Positions 26,271 through 33,700 of a DNA stretch of 64,000 nt are shown here, piece after piece (the first letter of the stretch is position 1; each line of letters begins with the position of its first letter). The DNA lies in NCBI RefSeq assembly GCF_030123065.1, contig NZ_CP126093.1:1182001-1246000 (forward strand). Reading direction: 5' to 3'. The position numbers and the translations under genes are program-made. This DNA comes from Neobacillus sp. DY30 (GTDB lineage Bacteria; Bacillota; Bacilli; Bacillales; Cytobacillaceae). Under the pieces are notes generated by a model. That model was not told where the DNA came from. It saw nothing but the letters and a program-made list of their open reading frames with translations, and made no database searches.

Positions 26271-26344
26271 AAAAAAGGTGCCTGTCACCGCTGCTCTGCA
26301 GCGGCGACAGGCACCTTTTAGGTATCACTTTGGTGACAGGCACC
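26271..26344. repeat. GGTGCCTGTCACC palindromic repeat, also acting as desR terminator
   Basis: GGTGCCTGTC-A-CCGCTGC pairs with GCAGCGG-C-GACAGGCACC (26277-26315), flanked by A and T runs that make a strong terminator. The exact reverse complement of the 13-mer, GGTGACAGGCACC, recurs at 26332-26344. Its GTGACAGG core returns in a hairpin near 46970. From memory this 13-mer is dispersed in many Bacillus genomes. Confidence 0.75.
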
Positions 26345-26495
26345 ACTCGTGGACACTTTCCACCCCATATGGACAATTCGGAAAATAATTGAAAAAGGAT
26401 AATGGTACGGTTTCTTTTTTCTGTGACGGTCTTGTTATAATTTAATCAGTATGAGGCAGACTTAAACTTTTTTATAAAAATAGGCAAATTAGTGA

Positions 26496-26526
26496 TTGAC
26501 CTTGACGTAGCGTAAAGGTGTATCGT
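26496..26526 (+). promoter_or_regulatory. MerR-type promoter and operator of the Mta-like gene
   Basis: TTGACC (26496-26501) and TATCGT (26521-26526) are separated by 19 bp, the stretched spacing typical of MerR-activated promoters. The spacer holds a 21-bp dyad at 26499-26519 with arms ACCTT-n-ACG and CGT-n-AAGGT. This predicts autoregulation. Confidence 0.7.
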
Positions 26527-26547
26527 TTTATATGAGGGGATGATCAC

Positions 26548-27312
26548 ATGGAATATACCATCCAAAAACTAGCTAATCTCGCAGGTGTCAGCACCCGTAC
26601 TCTCAGGTATTATGATGAAATTGGAATTCTTAAGCCGGCAAGAATCAATTCATCAGGATATCGGATTTATGGTCAAGCAGAAGTGAATACCCTTCAGCAA
26701 ATCTTATTCTATAGAGAGCTGGGAGTTGGATTAGACAGCATCAAGGACATTGTAACGGCGCCGACCTTTGATGGTGCAAAAGCACTGCGGGAGCATCGTG
26801 AAAAACTTCTCGAGAAAAGAGAACAACTCGATTTATTAATCGCCAATGTGGATAAAACGATTGCACTTACAGAAGGGAGAATTACCATGTCAAATAAAGA
26901 AAAGTTTGAAGGGTTTAAGAAAAAGATGATTGAGGATAACGAGAAAAAATACGGAAAAGAAATTCGTGATAAATATGGCAACGATAAAGTAGAAGCCTCT
27001 AATGCAAAAGTCATGAACATGACAGAGGAACAGTATGAAGAAGTCACCGCACTAGCTGAGCAAATTCAAAGCACACTTGCTGAGGCATTTAAGTCAGGAG
27101 ATCCCGCTGGTGAGTTAGCACAAAAAGCTGCAGATTTACACAAACAATGGCTCACTTATTATTGGAAAGAATACAGCAAAGAAGCCCATGCAGGTCTAGC
27201 ACAAATGTATGTGGATGACGAAAGATTTACAGCTTATTATGATAAGGAACAACCTGGTACAGCAGAGTTCTTAAGAGATGCTATTCATATCTACACAGGT
27301 CAAAAAAACTAA
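26548..27312 (+). CDS. MerR-family multidrug-responsive activator with TipAS ligand domain (Mta-like)
   Basis: The 254-residue protein has an N-terminal MerR winged helix (YTIQKLANLAGVSTRTLRYYDEIGIL), a dimerisation coiled coil (about 78-115) and a C-terminal TipAS domain (about 125-250; HKQWLTYYWKEYSKEAHAGLAQMYVDDERF). This is the layout of B. subtilis Mta and Streptomyces TipAL, which activate drug-efflux genes and themselves when bound to a drug. The promoter has the expected 19-bp spacer with a dyad. No transporter gene is adjacent, so its targets lie elsewhere or it acts as a drug-sequestering regulator. Confidence 0.88.
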   Translation: MEYTIQKLANLAGVSTRTLRYYDEIGILKPARINSSGYRIYGQAEVNTLQQILFYRELGVGLDSIKDIVTAPTFDGAKALREHREKLLEKREQLDLLIANVDKTIALTEGRITMSNKEKFEGFKKKMIEDNEKKYGKEIRDKYGNDKVEASNAKVMNMTEEQYEEVTALAEQIQSTLAEAFKSGDPAGELAQKAADLHKQWLTYYWKEYSKEAHAGLAQMYVDDERFTAYYDKEQPGTAEFLRDAIHIYTGQKN

Positions 27313-27323
27313 TAATTAAAGCT

Positions 27324-27353
27324 CACCCAATAATCGTTTTGGGTGGGATTTTT
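27324..27353 (+). terminator. Intrinsic terminator after the Mta-like gene
   Basis: CACCCAA / TTGGGTG stem followed by GGATTTTT. Confidence 0.75.
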
Positions 27354-27391
27354 ATATTTTTATAATAAAAAGTGTGGAAGTTTATAATGAA

Positions 27392-27422
27392 GAAACCGGC
27401 TAATAATAAATAAGCCGGTTTC
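27392..27422. terminator. Hairpin at the end of the YdcF-like gene
   Basis: Perfect GAAACCGGCT / AGCCGGTTTC stem with an 11-nt loop; it touches the stop codon of the minus-strand gene. Confidence 0.65.
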
Positions 27423-28009
27423 TAATTTTTGAAAACTGTAACTAGATAATATTTTGTTATTGCCAGATACTCCCTTATGTATGATTTTGGAATGGCTACG
27501 GTCGGAGTTTCTGCAGGAATTCCCTTTAAACTCAAGCCTTGGTCCCTGGCAATGGACTTGGCTCTATAAAGATGAAAATCATTGGTTACAATTAATCCAG
27601 TTTTAAAATGTTTCGGTATGAGTTTCTTTGAAAAAGAGATATTTTCCACTGTGTCTGTTGATTTATCTTCTAGTAAAACTCTATGACTAGGGACTCCCTG
27701 TGCAACTAAGCCTCTTTTAATCGCCTCCGCTTCAGTAATATCTTCACCTGGCCCTTGTCCCCCCGAGGCGATTGCAATCGTTTCTTTATTTTTCTTCAAA
27801 TAGTTAGCAGCAGCGTCGATTCGATATTGAAGGGCTAGAGAAGGTGTTTCACCTTTAACGCGTGCCCCAAGAATAATGATATAGTCAGCATCTTTAGGTA
27901 CTTCAGTATCGGCGTGTTCTCGAATCTTAGCATGTAAAAAACCAAAGTATAGTAACAGAATGAGTATTAAAACTCCTAAACCAATAAGTAAGAACATCCT
28001 TTGTTTCAT
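27422..28009 (-). CDS. YdcF/SanA-like DUF218 membrane-anchored protein
   Basis: This 195-residue protein has one N-terminal membrane helix (about 5-25) and a DUF218 Rossmann-like domain: DADYIIILGARVKGETPSLAL, then ASGGQGPGEDITEAEAI and TNDFHLYRAKSIAR. YdcF binds S-adenosylmethionine and SanA affects the cell envelope, but the biochemical role of the family is unclear. It is a single-gene unit divergent from the arginine operon. Confidence 0.8.
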   Translation of the reverse strand: MKQRMFLLIGLGVLILILLLYFGFLHAKIREHADTEVPKDADYIIILGARVKGETPSLALQYRIDAAANYLKKNKETIAIASGGQGPGEDITEAEAIKRGLVAQGVPSHRVLLEDKSTDTVENISFSKKLIPKHFKTGLIVTNDFHLYRAKSIARDQGLSLKGIPAETPTVAIPKSYIREYLAITKYYLVTVFKN

Positions 28010-28107
28010 AACCTCAACTCAATTCCTCAATGTATATTCTATCTTCCTATTATTTTAACATAATCGCTTTACCATTTTATGTTCATGATTTTAGAAGGAG
28101 GATTGGT

Positions 28108-28152
28108 ATGTATAGACCATGCATGAAATTTGTATATTCACACACGCTATAA
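28108..28152 (+). other. Possible 14-codon peptide upstream of argC
   Basis: MYRPCMKFVYSHTL is preceded by AGAAGGAGG seven bases before its ATG, a near-ideal ribosome binding site. It lies upstream of the main argC promoter and just ahead of a cre-like element. It could be a real small peptide or chance. Confidence 0.25.
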
Positions 28153-28166
28153 TGTAAGCGTTTCCA
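28153..28166 (+). promoter_or_regulatory. cre-like CcpA site upstream of argC
   Basis: TGTAAGCGTTTCCA matches 13 of 14 positions of the cre consensus TGWAANCGNTNWCA. It begins in the last base of a TATAAT (28148-28153), so CcpA bound here would block a promoter at that place. Confidence 0.45.
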
Positions 28167-28218
28167 AAAATAACGGTAATAAAATTCTATAAAAACTGAA
28201 AATTGAGCTATTTTTATG

Positions 28219-28253
28219 TTGAATATTTATTACATTGTATGTATAATGATTCA
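28219..28253 (+). promoter_or_regulatory. argC promoter with two ARG boxes
   Basis: TTGAAT (28219-28224), 17 bp, TATAAT (28242-28247). Two ArgR-type boxes overlap it with centres 20 bp apart: TGAAT-ATTT-ATTAC (28220-28233, weaker) and TGTAT-AATG-ATTCA (28240-28253, strong). Arginine-bound ArgR/AhrC should block the promoter. Confidence 0.75.
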
Positions 28254-28282
28254 TTATAAAAGGAACGCAGGAGTTGAATGAA

Positions 28283-29320
28283 ATGAAAGCAGCCATTATC
28301 GGTGGCACAGGGTACGGAGCAATTGAATTGATTCGTTTGATTCAAAACCATCCATATTTAGAAATTGGTACAGTTGTTTCAAACTCGCAATCAGGTACCA
28401 ATTTTAGTGATAGTTATCCACATCTTTCAAATATTGTTAATCTATCTCTTGAAAAATTTAATGCTGAAGAACTTAGTAAGCAAAACGATATTGTCTTTCT
28501 TGCAACACCCTCTGGTGTTAGCAGCTCATTAGCTCCACAACTTGTAGATAAAGGAATAAAAGTAATCGATCTTTCAGGAGATTTTCGGCTAAGGTCGCAA
28601 AATGAATATGAGACCTGGTATAAGCATTCAGCTCCTGAGGAGAAATATTTGAGCCAGGCAGTTTATGGATTAAGTGAGATTTATACAGAAGAAATTAAAG
28701 GTGCAGCCTTAATTGCCAATCCGGGCTGCTACCCAACTGCAACAAGCCTCGGTTTGCTGCCAATTTTGAAAGCAAATCTTGCTGACTCACAATCTATTAT
28801 TATTGACGCCAAATCTGGGGTTTCTGGTGCGGGAAGGGGTCTTTCATTAACATCGCACTATGCTGAGATAAATGAAAATCTTAAAGCATATAAGCTTGGT
28901 GCCCATCAGCATATACCGGAAATAGAACAGGTTCTAACGGATGAAACCGGTAATCCAATCACCGTCACATTTACAACACATTTAGTACCGATGTCGCGGG
29001 GTATTATGATTACTTCATACGTTAACCTAACGGAAAAGATTACAACTAATGAGGTTACTGATATATACAATAAATTTTATGAAAATCATCCTTTCGTAAG
29101 GGTTCGACAAGCAGGGACTTATCCTTCTACGAAAGAGGTAAGTGGCAGTAACTACTGCGATATCGGCTTACATGTTGACCCGCGAACAAATCGACTTACG
29201 GTTATTTCCGTTATCGATAATTTAGTTAAAGGTGCCGCAGGGCAGGCTATACAAAATGCAAACCTAATGAACAATTGGGATGTCAGGACGGGGCTTAATA
29301 GCATACCAATGTATCCATAA
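28283..29320 (+). CDS. argC: N-acetyl-gamma-glutamyl-phosphate reductase
   Basis: This 345-residue NADPH enzyme reduces N-acetylglutamyl phosphate to the semialdehyde, step three of arginine synthesis. The Rossmann motif GGTGYGAIELIRL opens the protein and the catalytic cysteine is in NPGCYPT (near residue 150), followed by KSGVSGAGRG. A TTG nine bases upstream is in frame, but the GCAGGAG site fits the ATG at 28283. First gene of argCJBD-carAB-argF, the same order as in B. subtilis. Confidence 0.95.
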   Translation: MKAAIIGGTGYGAIELIRLIQNHPYLEIGTVVSNSQSGTNFSDSYPHLSNIVNLSLEKFNAEELSKQNDIVFLATPSGVSSSLAPQLVDKGIKVIDLSGDFRLRSQNEYETWYKHSAPEEKYLSQAVYGLSEIYTEEIKGAALIANPGCYPTATSLGLLPILKANLADSQSIIIDAKSGVSGAGRGLSLTSHYAEINENLKAYKLGAHQHIPEIEQVLTDETGNPITVTFTTHLVPMSRGIMITSYVNLTEKITTNEVTDIYNKFYENHPFVRVRQAGTYPSTKEVSGSNYCDIGLHVDPRTNRLTVISVIDNLVKGAAGQAIQNANLMNNWDVRTGLNSIPMYP

Positions 29321-29383
29321 TGATAACTTTTGAGTTAACGAGATTACAAATGAAGCAGGAATAGAAAAAAGGGGGAGTTAACA

Positions 29384-30610
29384 GTGCCAGCAATTTCAAC
29401 TAAAGAAATCGTTGTACTAGAAGAAGGAAGTGTTACCCTGCCGAAGGGATTTACAGCAGGAGGTATGCATTGCGGAATAAAAAGGAAACGTCTTGATCTA
29501 GGTTATATTGTATCGGAAGTTCCGGCAGCAGTTGCTGGCGTTTATACAACGAATATTTTTCAAGCAGCACCCCTTTTACTTACTCAAGAGAGTATCGCAA
29601 AAGAAAATAAGATCCAAGCAGTTATTGTCAACTCTGGAAATGCCAATGCATGCACAGGGGAACAGGGATTATTAGACGCTATGGAAATGCAAAAAGGATT
29701 TGCTGACGAACTTGGTATTGCGGAGCACTTGGTTGCTGTAACTTCAACAGGTGTTATTGGAGAACTACTGCCGATGGATAAAGTGAAATCCGGCATTAAC
29801 CAAATTCTTAGTAAAGAATATGAAGCTGAAGAAAACTTCAAGCAAGCGATTTTAACAACTGATACGTGTATTAAGCAATTTGCTGTTAAAGTGAAAATTG
29901 ATGGCAAAACAGTTAGCATTGGCGGTGCGGCAAAAGGATCAGGGATGATACATCCAAATATGGCGACAATGCTTGGTTTTATCACAACAGACGCAAATAT
30001 TGCCCATGAGGATTTGCATAGTGCATTGAAGGATATAACGAATCAAACCTTCAACATGATCACAGTTGATGGTGATACAAGTACGAATGATATGGTTTTA
30101 GTCATAGCGAACGGGTTAGCAGGTAATGACCAGCTAACAAAAGACCACCCAGATTGGGATTTATTCAAAGCTGGCTTAAAGCTTGTTAGTGAAGAACTTG
30201 CGAAGAAAATTGCCAGAGATGGCGAAGGGGCAACTAAGCTCATTGAAGTGCAAGTAAATGGAGCATACAGCCATGAAGCTGCCAGAGCAGTAGGAAAGTC
30301 AATTATTTCTTCTAATCTTGTAAAAACAGCTATTTATGGTACAGACCCGAACTGGGGAAGAATCGTTACAGCGATCGGATATTCAGAAATACCTGTTGAG
30401 CCAAATGCATTGAAGGTGGCAATTGGTCCTTACAAAGTGTTTGAAAATGGATTGCCATGTTCTTTTGTAGAAGAAGAAGTAAAAGAGTACTTAGAGTTGG
30501 AAACAGTTAAAATTTTTGTTGAATTAAATCAAGGTAATGAAAGTGCAACGGCATGGGGCTGCGATTTAACGTATGACTATGTAAAAATCAACGCTTCCTA
30601 CCGCACGTAA
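29384..30610 (+). CDS. argJ: Bifunctional ornithine acetyltransferase / N-acetylglutamate synthase
   Basis: This 408-residue protein transfers acetyl from N-acetylornithine to glutamate, recycling the acetyl group; the bifunctional form also uses acetyl-CoA. The self-cleavage site and nucleophilic Thr are in KGSGMIHPNMATMLGF (near residue 195), so the chain is expected to split into alpha and beta parts. GTG start with GGGGGAG upstream. It sits 63 bp after argC. Confidence 0.95.
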   Translation: MPAISTKEIVVLEEGSVTLPKGFTAGGMHCGIKRKRLDLGYIVSEVPAAVAGVYTTNIFQAAPLLLTQESIAKENKIQAVIVNSGNANACTGEQGLLDAMEMQKGFADELGIAEHLVAVTSTGVIGELLPMDKVKSGINQILSKEYEAEENFKQAILTTDTCIKQFAVKVKIDGKTVSIGGAAKGSGMIHPNMATMLGFITTDANIAHEDLHSALKDITNQTFNMITVDGDTSTNDMVLVIANGLAGNDQLTKDHPDWDLFKAGLKLVSEELAKKIARDGEGATKLIEVQVNGAYSHEAARAVGKSIISSNLVKTAIYGTDPNWGRIVTAIGYSEIPVEPNALKVAIGPYKVFENGLPCSFVEEEVKEYLELETVKIFVELNQGNESATAWGCDLTYDYVKINASYRT

Positions 30611-30624
30611 GTGGAGGGAGAAAA

Positions 30625-31419
30625 ATGAACTATATAGTCATTAAGTGTGGCGGAAGTGTGTTAGAAAATCTGCCAAAGACATTCTATGAAGATGTAATTT
30701 CCCTCCATCAAAAAGGAGAGTGGACACCGATTATTGTCCATGGCGGCGGCCCGTTGATTAATAAATTATTAAAAAATCTAAATGTAGAAACTACCTTTGT
30801 AAATGGTTTACGAGTAACCAATCACGAGGTATTAGATATAGTTGAAATGGTGTTAAGCGGAACGGTGAATAAACAAGTAGTACGGAACCTCATTGAAGCA
30901 GGCGGAAGTTCATTTGGTGTTAGTGGTGTTGATGGTTCTTTGTTAAAAGCCATTCCAAATGCAGATGAAAGTTTAGGTTTTGTTGGCGAAGTGGTTGAAG
31001 TGAATACCGCTGTCATTAAAAGTATTGTATCTCAAGGACATATACCCGTCGTTTCACCAATAGGGATTGGTGCAGATGGGCAGCGGTACAATATTAATGG
31101 AGATGTTGCAGCAAGTGCTGTTGCCAAGGCACTGGGGGCAAACCTTTGTTTTATCAGTGATATCCCTGGAATCTTAGTTGAAAAAAATGGTAAGAAATCC
31201 AAATTAGATAAGGTTACTAAAGCAAGGGTGGAAGAACTCATTGAAGATAAAACCATCTACGGCGGGATGATTCCAAAGGTCAAAGCAGCGATTGATGGAT
31301 TAGTCCATAAAATACCGATGGTCGGTATCATAGATGGATTTGAAAAAAATAGCTTAGTAGAATACGTGAACGGCAAAAATATTGGAACAAAAATTGTTTT
31401 AGATGAGGAGATTGCCTAA
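30625..31419 (+). CDS. argB: Acetylglutamate kinase
   Basis: This 264-residue amino-acid kinase phosphorylates N-acetylglutamate. Visible motifs are IKCGGSVLEN (phosphate loop), VHGGGPLINKLL, the substrate loop NGLRVT, INGDVAA and the C-terminal GGMIPKVKAA. It lacks the N-terminal helix of arginine-inhibited kinases, so feedback control may rest elsewhere. It overlaps argD by one base (TAATG). Confidence 0.95.
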   Translation: MNYIVIKCGGSVLENLPKTFYEDVISLHQKGEWTPIIVHGGGPLINKLLKNLNVETTFVNGLRVTNHEVLDIVEMVLSGTVNKQVVRNLIEAGGSSFGVSGVDGSLLKAIPNADESLGFVGEVVEVNTAVIKSIVSQGHIPVVSPIGIGADGQRYNINGDVAASAVAKALGANLCFISDIPGILVEKNGKKSKLDKVTKARVEELIEDKTIYGGMIPKVKAAIDGLVHKIPMVGIIDGFEKNSLVEYVNGKNIGTKIVLDEEIA

Positions 31420-32618
31420 TGACCATTAACACTTCTGTTTCCCCAATTTCGCCGGTAATGGCAACCTATAGCCGCTTTCCCATTACATTGGTAAAGGGGA
31501 AAGGAAGCTATGTATGGGATGATCAAGGGAAAAAATATTTAGATTTTACTTCAGGTATTGCCACATGTAATTTAGGGCACGTGCCTGATGTTGTTAAAGA
31601 AAAGCTTGAAGAGCAGCTTCAAAATCTTTGGCACTGTTCAAACCTGTATCATATTCCAAATCAGCAGGAGCTGGCATCACTACTAACAGCTAATAGCTGT
31701 GGAGATCAAGTTTTCTTTTGCAACAGCGGAGCAGAAGCAAATGAGGCAGCCATCAAGCTGGCAAGAAGATATGCTCAAAAGGTTAAAGGAACAGACTCCT
31801 TTGAAGTCATTACCTTTCAACAATCCTTTCATGGAAGAACGTTAGCAACATTATCGGCAACAGGGCAGGAAAAAATCCAACATGGTTTTGCTCCATTGGT
31901 TAAAGGATTTAGTTATCTGTCATTTAATGATATCGAAGCACTTGACCAGCTAAAAACACTTGAGCCAGCAGCCATTTTACTAGAGCTTGTCCAAGGTGAA
32001 GGCGGAGTTATTCCAGCAAATCACGAATGGGTAAAGAAAATCGCAGAAATATGTGAAGAAAAAGACATCCTTTTAATGGTAGATGAAATTCAAACAGGAA
32101 TCGGCCGGACCGGCACATTGTTTGCCTATGAGCAATACGGTATAGAACCGGATGTTATTAGTATTGCAAAAGGCCTTGGATCAGGCTTTCCGATTGGAGC
32201 CATCATTGCAAAAGAAAAGGCAGCGAAGGCATTCGAACCTGGTACACATGGAAGTACGTTTGGCGGTAATCCATTAGCAACTGCAGCCGGGGTAGCAACG
32301 ATATCCCATATCATTGAAAGTAAATTACTAAAGCATGTTAATGAAATCTCAGTGTACTTTGATGAACTGTTAACTAAATTTAAAGAAAAGTACACTTTTA
32401 TAGAAGATATAAGAGGAAAAGGCCTATTAAAGGGGATCGTTGTCGGAGATAAGGCTCCTCAAATTGTTCAAAAAGCAATTGAAAATGAACTATTGATATT
32501 AACGGCGGGACCAAATGTTGTAAGACTTCTTCCGCCATTAACCGTAACGAAAGAAGAAATCGACGAATTCATCAAAGTATTGGAAAAAACTTTCCAAAGT
32601 ATAGAGAAAGGCGAGTGA
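31419..32618 (+). CDS. argD: Acetylornithine aminotransferase
   Basis: This 399-residue class III PLP enzyme makes N-acetylornithine from the semialdehyde and glutamate. The PLP lysine is in SIAKGLGSGFPIGA (near residue 250), with FCNSGAEANEAAIKLAR and MVDEIQTGIGRTG upstream. Start overlaps the argB stop; the stop lies 5 bp before the carA ATG. Normal length. Confidence 0.95.
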   Translation: MTINTSVSPISPVMATYSRFPITLVKGKGSYVWDDQGKKYLDFTSGIATCNLGHVPDVVKEKLEEQLQNLWHCSNLYHIPNQQELASLLTANSCGDQVFFCNSGAEANEAAIKLARRYAQKVKGTDSFEVITFQQSFHGRTLATLSATGQEKIQHGFAPLVKGFSYLSFNDIEALDQLKTLEPAAILLELVQGEGGVIPANHEWVKKIAEICEEKDILLMVDEIQTGIGRTGTLFAYEQYGIEPDVISIAKGLGSGFPIGAIIAKEKAAKAFEPGTHGSTFGGNPLATAAGVATISHIIESKLLKHVNEISVYFDELLTKFKEKYTFIEDIRGKGLLKGIVVGDKAPQIVQKAIENELLILTAGPNVVRLLPPLTVTKEEIDEFIKVLEKTFQSIEKGE

Positions 32619-32623
32619 GTGTT

Positions 32624-33700
32624 ATGGAATTAGGATATCTTACTTTGGAAACTGGAGAGGTTTTTGAAGGAGTACTAATAGGGGCTAATAAGGATTCAAT
32701 CGGAGAAGTTGTATTTAATACTAGTATGACTGGCTATCAGGAGATCATTACCGATCCTTCTTATGCAGGGCAACTCATTACTTTCTGCTATCCGATCATT
32801 GGAAACTATGGAATTAACGCAATGGATGATGAATGCATTTCACCTTCCTTAGCTGGAGTAGTGATTGGTGATTTATGTGAAACGCCAAGTCATTACCAAT
32901 CCATTAATAAGTTTTCTGAAAAATTAATGCAGGCTGGCGTTCCAGGAATTGCAGGAGTGGATACAAGATTACTTGTAAAAACGATTCGCAGCCGAGGAAC
33001 TGTCAAGGGATATTTAAGTAAAACTAAACAAGCATCTTTTTCAGAAAGCACAGCAACCCCTCTATGGGTAGAGAAGGTTTCAACAAAAAATATTCAATAT
33101 TTCAATAATGAAGGACCTCATGTTGTCTTAATTGATTTTGGCTATAAAAAATCAATATTAAATGCACTCTTGGACGAAAAATGTTCCGTTACCATTGTTC
33201 CATTTAATACATCTTTCGAACAAATTAAAGCCTTAAAGCCGGACGGTGTGTTATTAAGCAACGGCCCTGGAGATCCAATGGCGCTAAAACAATGGTTTCC
33301 AGAAATCAAAAAGATTACACAGCACTATCCAACGCTGGGGATTTGCCTGGGTCATCAGTTAATTGCTCTTGCTTATGGAGCGAAAACGGAAAAACTTGCT
33401 TACGGACATCGCGGCGGCAATCACCCTGTTAAAGAATTAGCAACAGGTAAAGTAAAAATTACAGCTCAAAACCATGGATATGTTGTGGTAGATGAGAGTA
33501 TCGATACCCAGGTTTTCCAGATTACGTACCGAAATGTTAATGATAAATCGATTGAAGGATTAAAGCATCGCCGTTATCCGATTCAAACTGTGCAATTTCA
33601 CCCGGAAGCACATCCAGGACCAAGTGACACCCAATACATTCTTGAAAATTTTGTATACCAGATAAATTCCGTGGGAGATAAACGTTATGCCATTAAATAA
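32624..33700 (+). CDS. carA: Carbamoyl-phosphate synthase small (glutaminase) subunit, arginine-specific
   Basis: This 358-residue protein hydrolyses glutamine and passes ammonia to CarB. The class I amidotransferase triad is visible: Cys in LGICLGHQLIALAYG and His-Glu in VQFHPEAHPGP. The N-terminal domain is typical (FNTSMTGYQEIITDPSYAGQ). The in-frame GTG at 32615 is too close to the AAAGGCGAG site, so the ATG at 32624 is preferred. Being inside the arg operon marks it as the arginine-regulated copy, distinct from pyrAA. Confidence 0.93.
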   Translation: MELGYLTLETGEVFEGVLIGANKDSIGEVVFNTSMTGYQEIITDPSYAGQLITFCYPIIGNYGINAMDDECISPSLAGVVIGDLCETPSHYQSINKFSEKLMQAGVPGIAGVDTRLLVKTIRSRGTVKGYLSKTKQASFSESTATPLWVEKVSTKNIQYFNNEGPHVVLIDFGYKKSILNALLDEKCSVTIVPFNTSFEQIKALKPDGVLLSNGPGDPMALKQWFPEIKKITQHYPTLGICLGHQLIALAYGAKTEKLAYGHRGGNHPVKELATGKVKITAQNHGYVVVDESIDTQVFQITYRNVNDKSIEGLKHRRYPIQTVQFHPEAHPGPSDTQYILENFVYQINSVGDKRYAIK

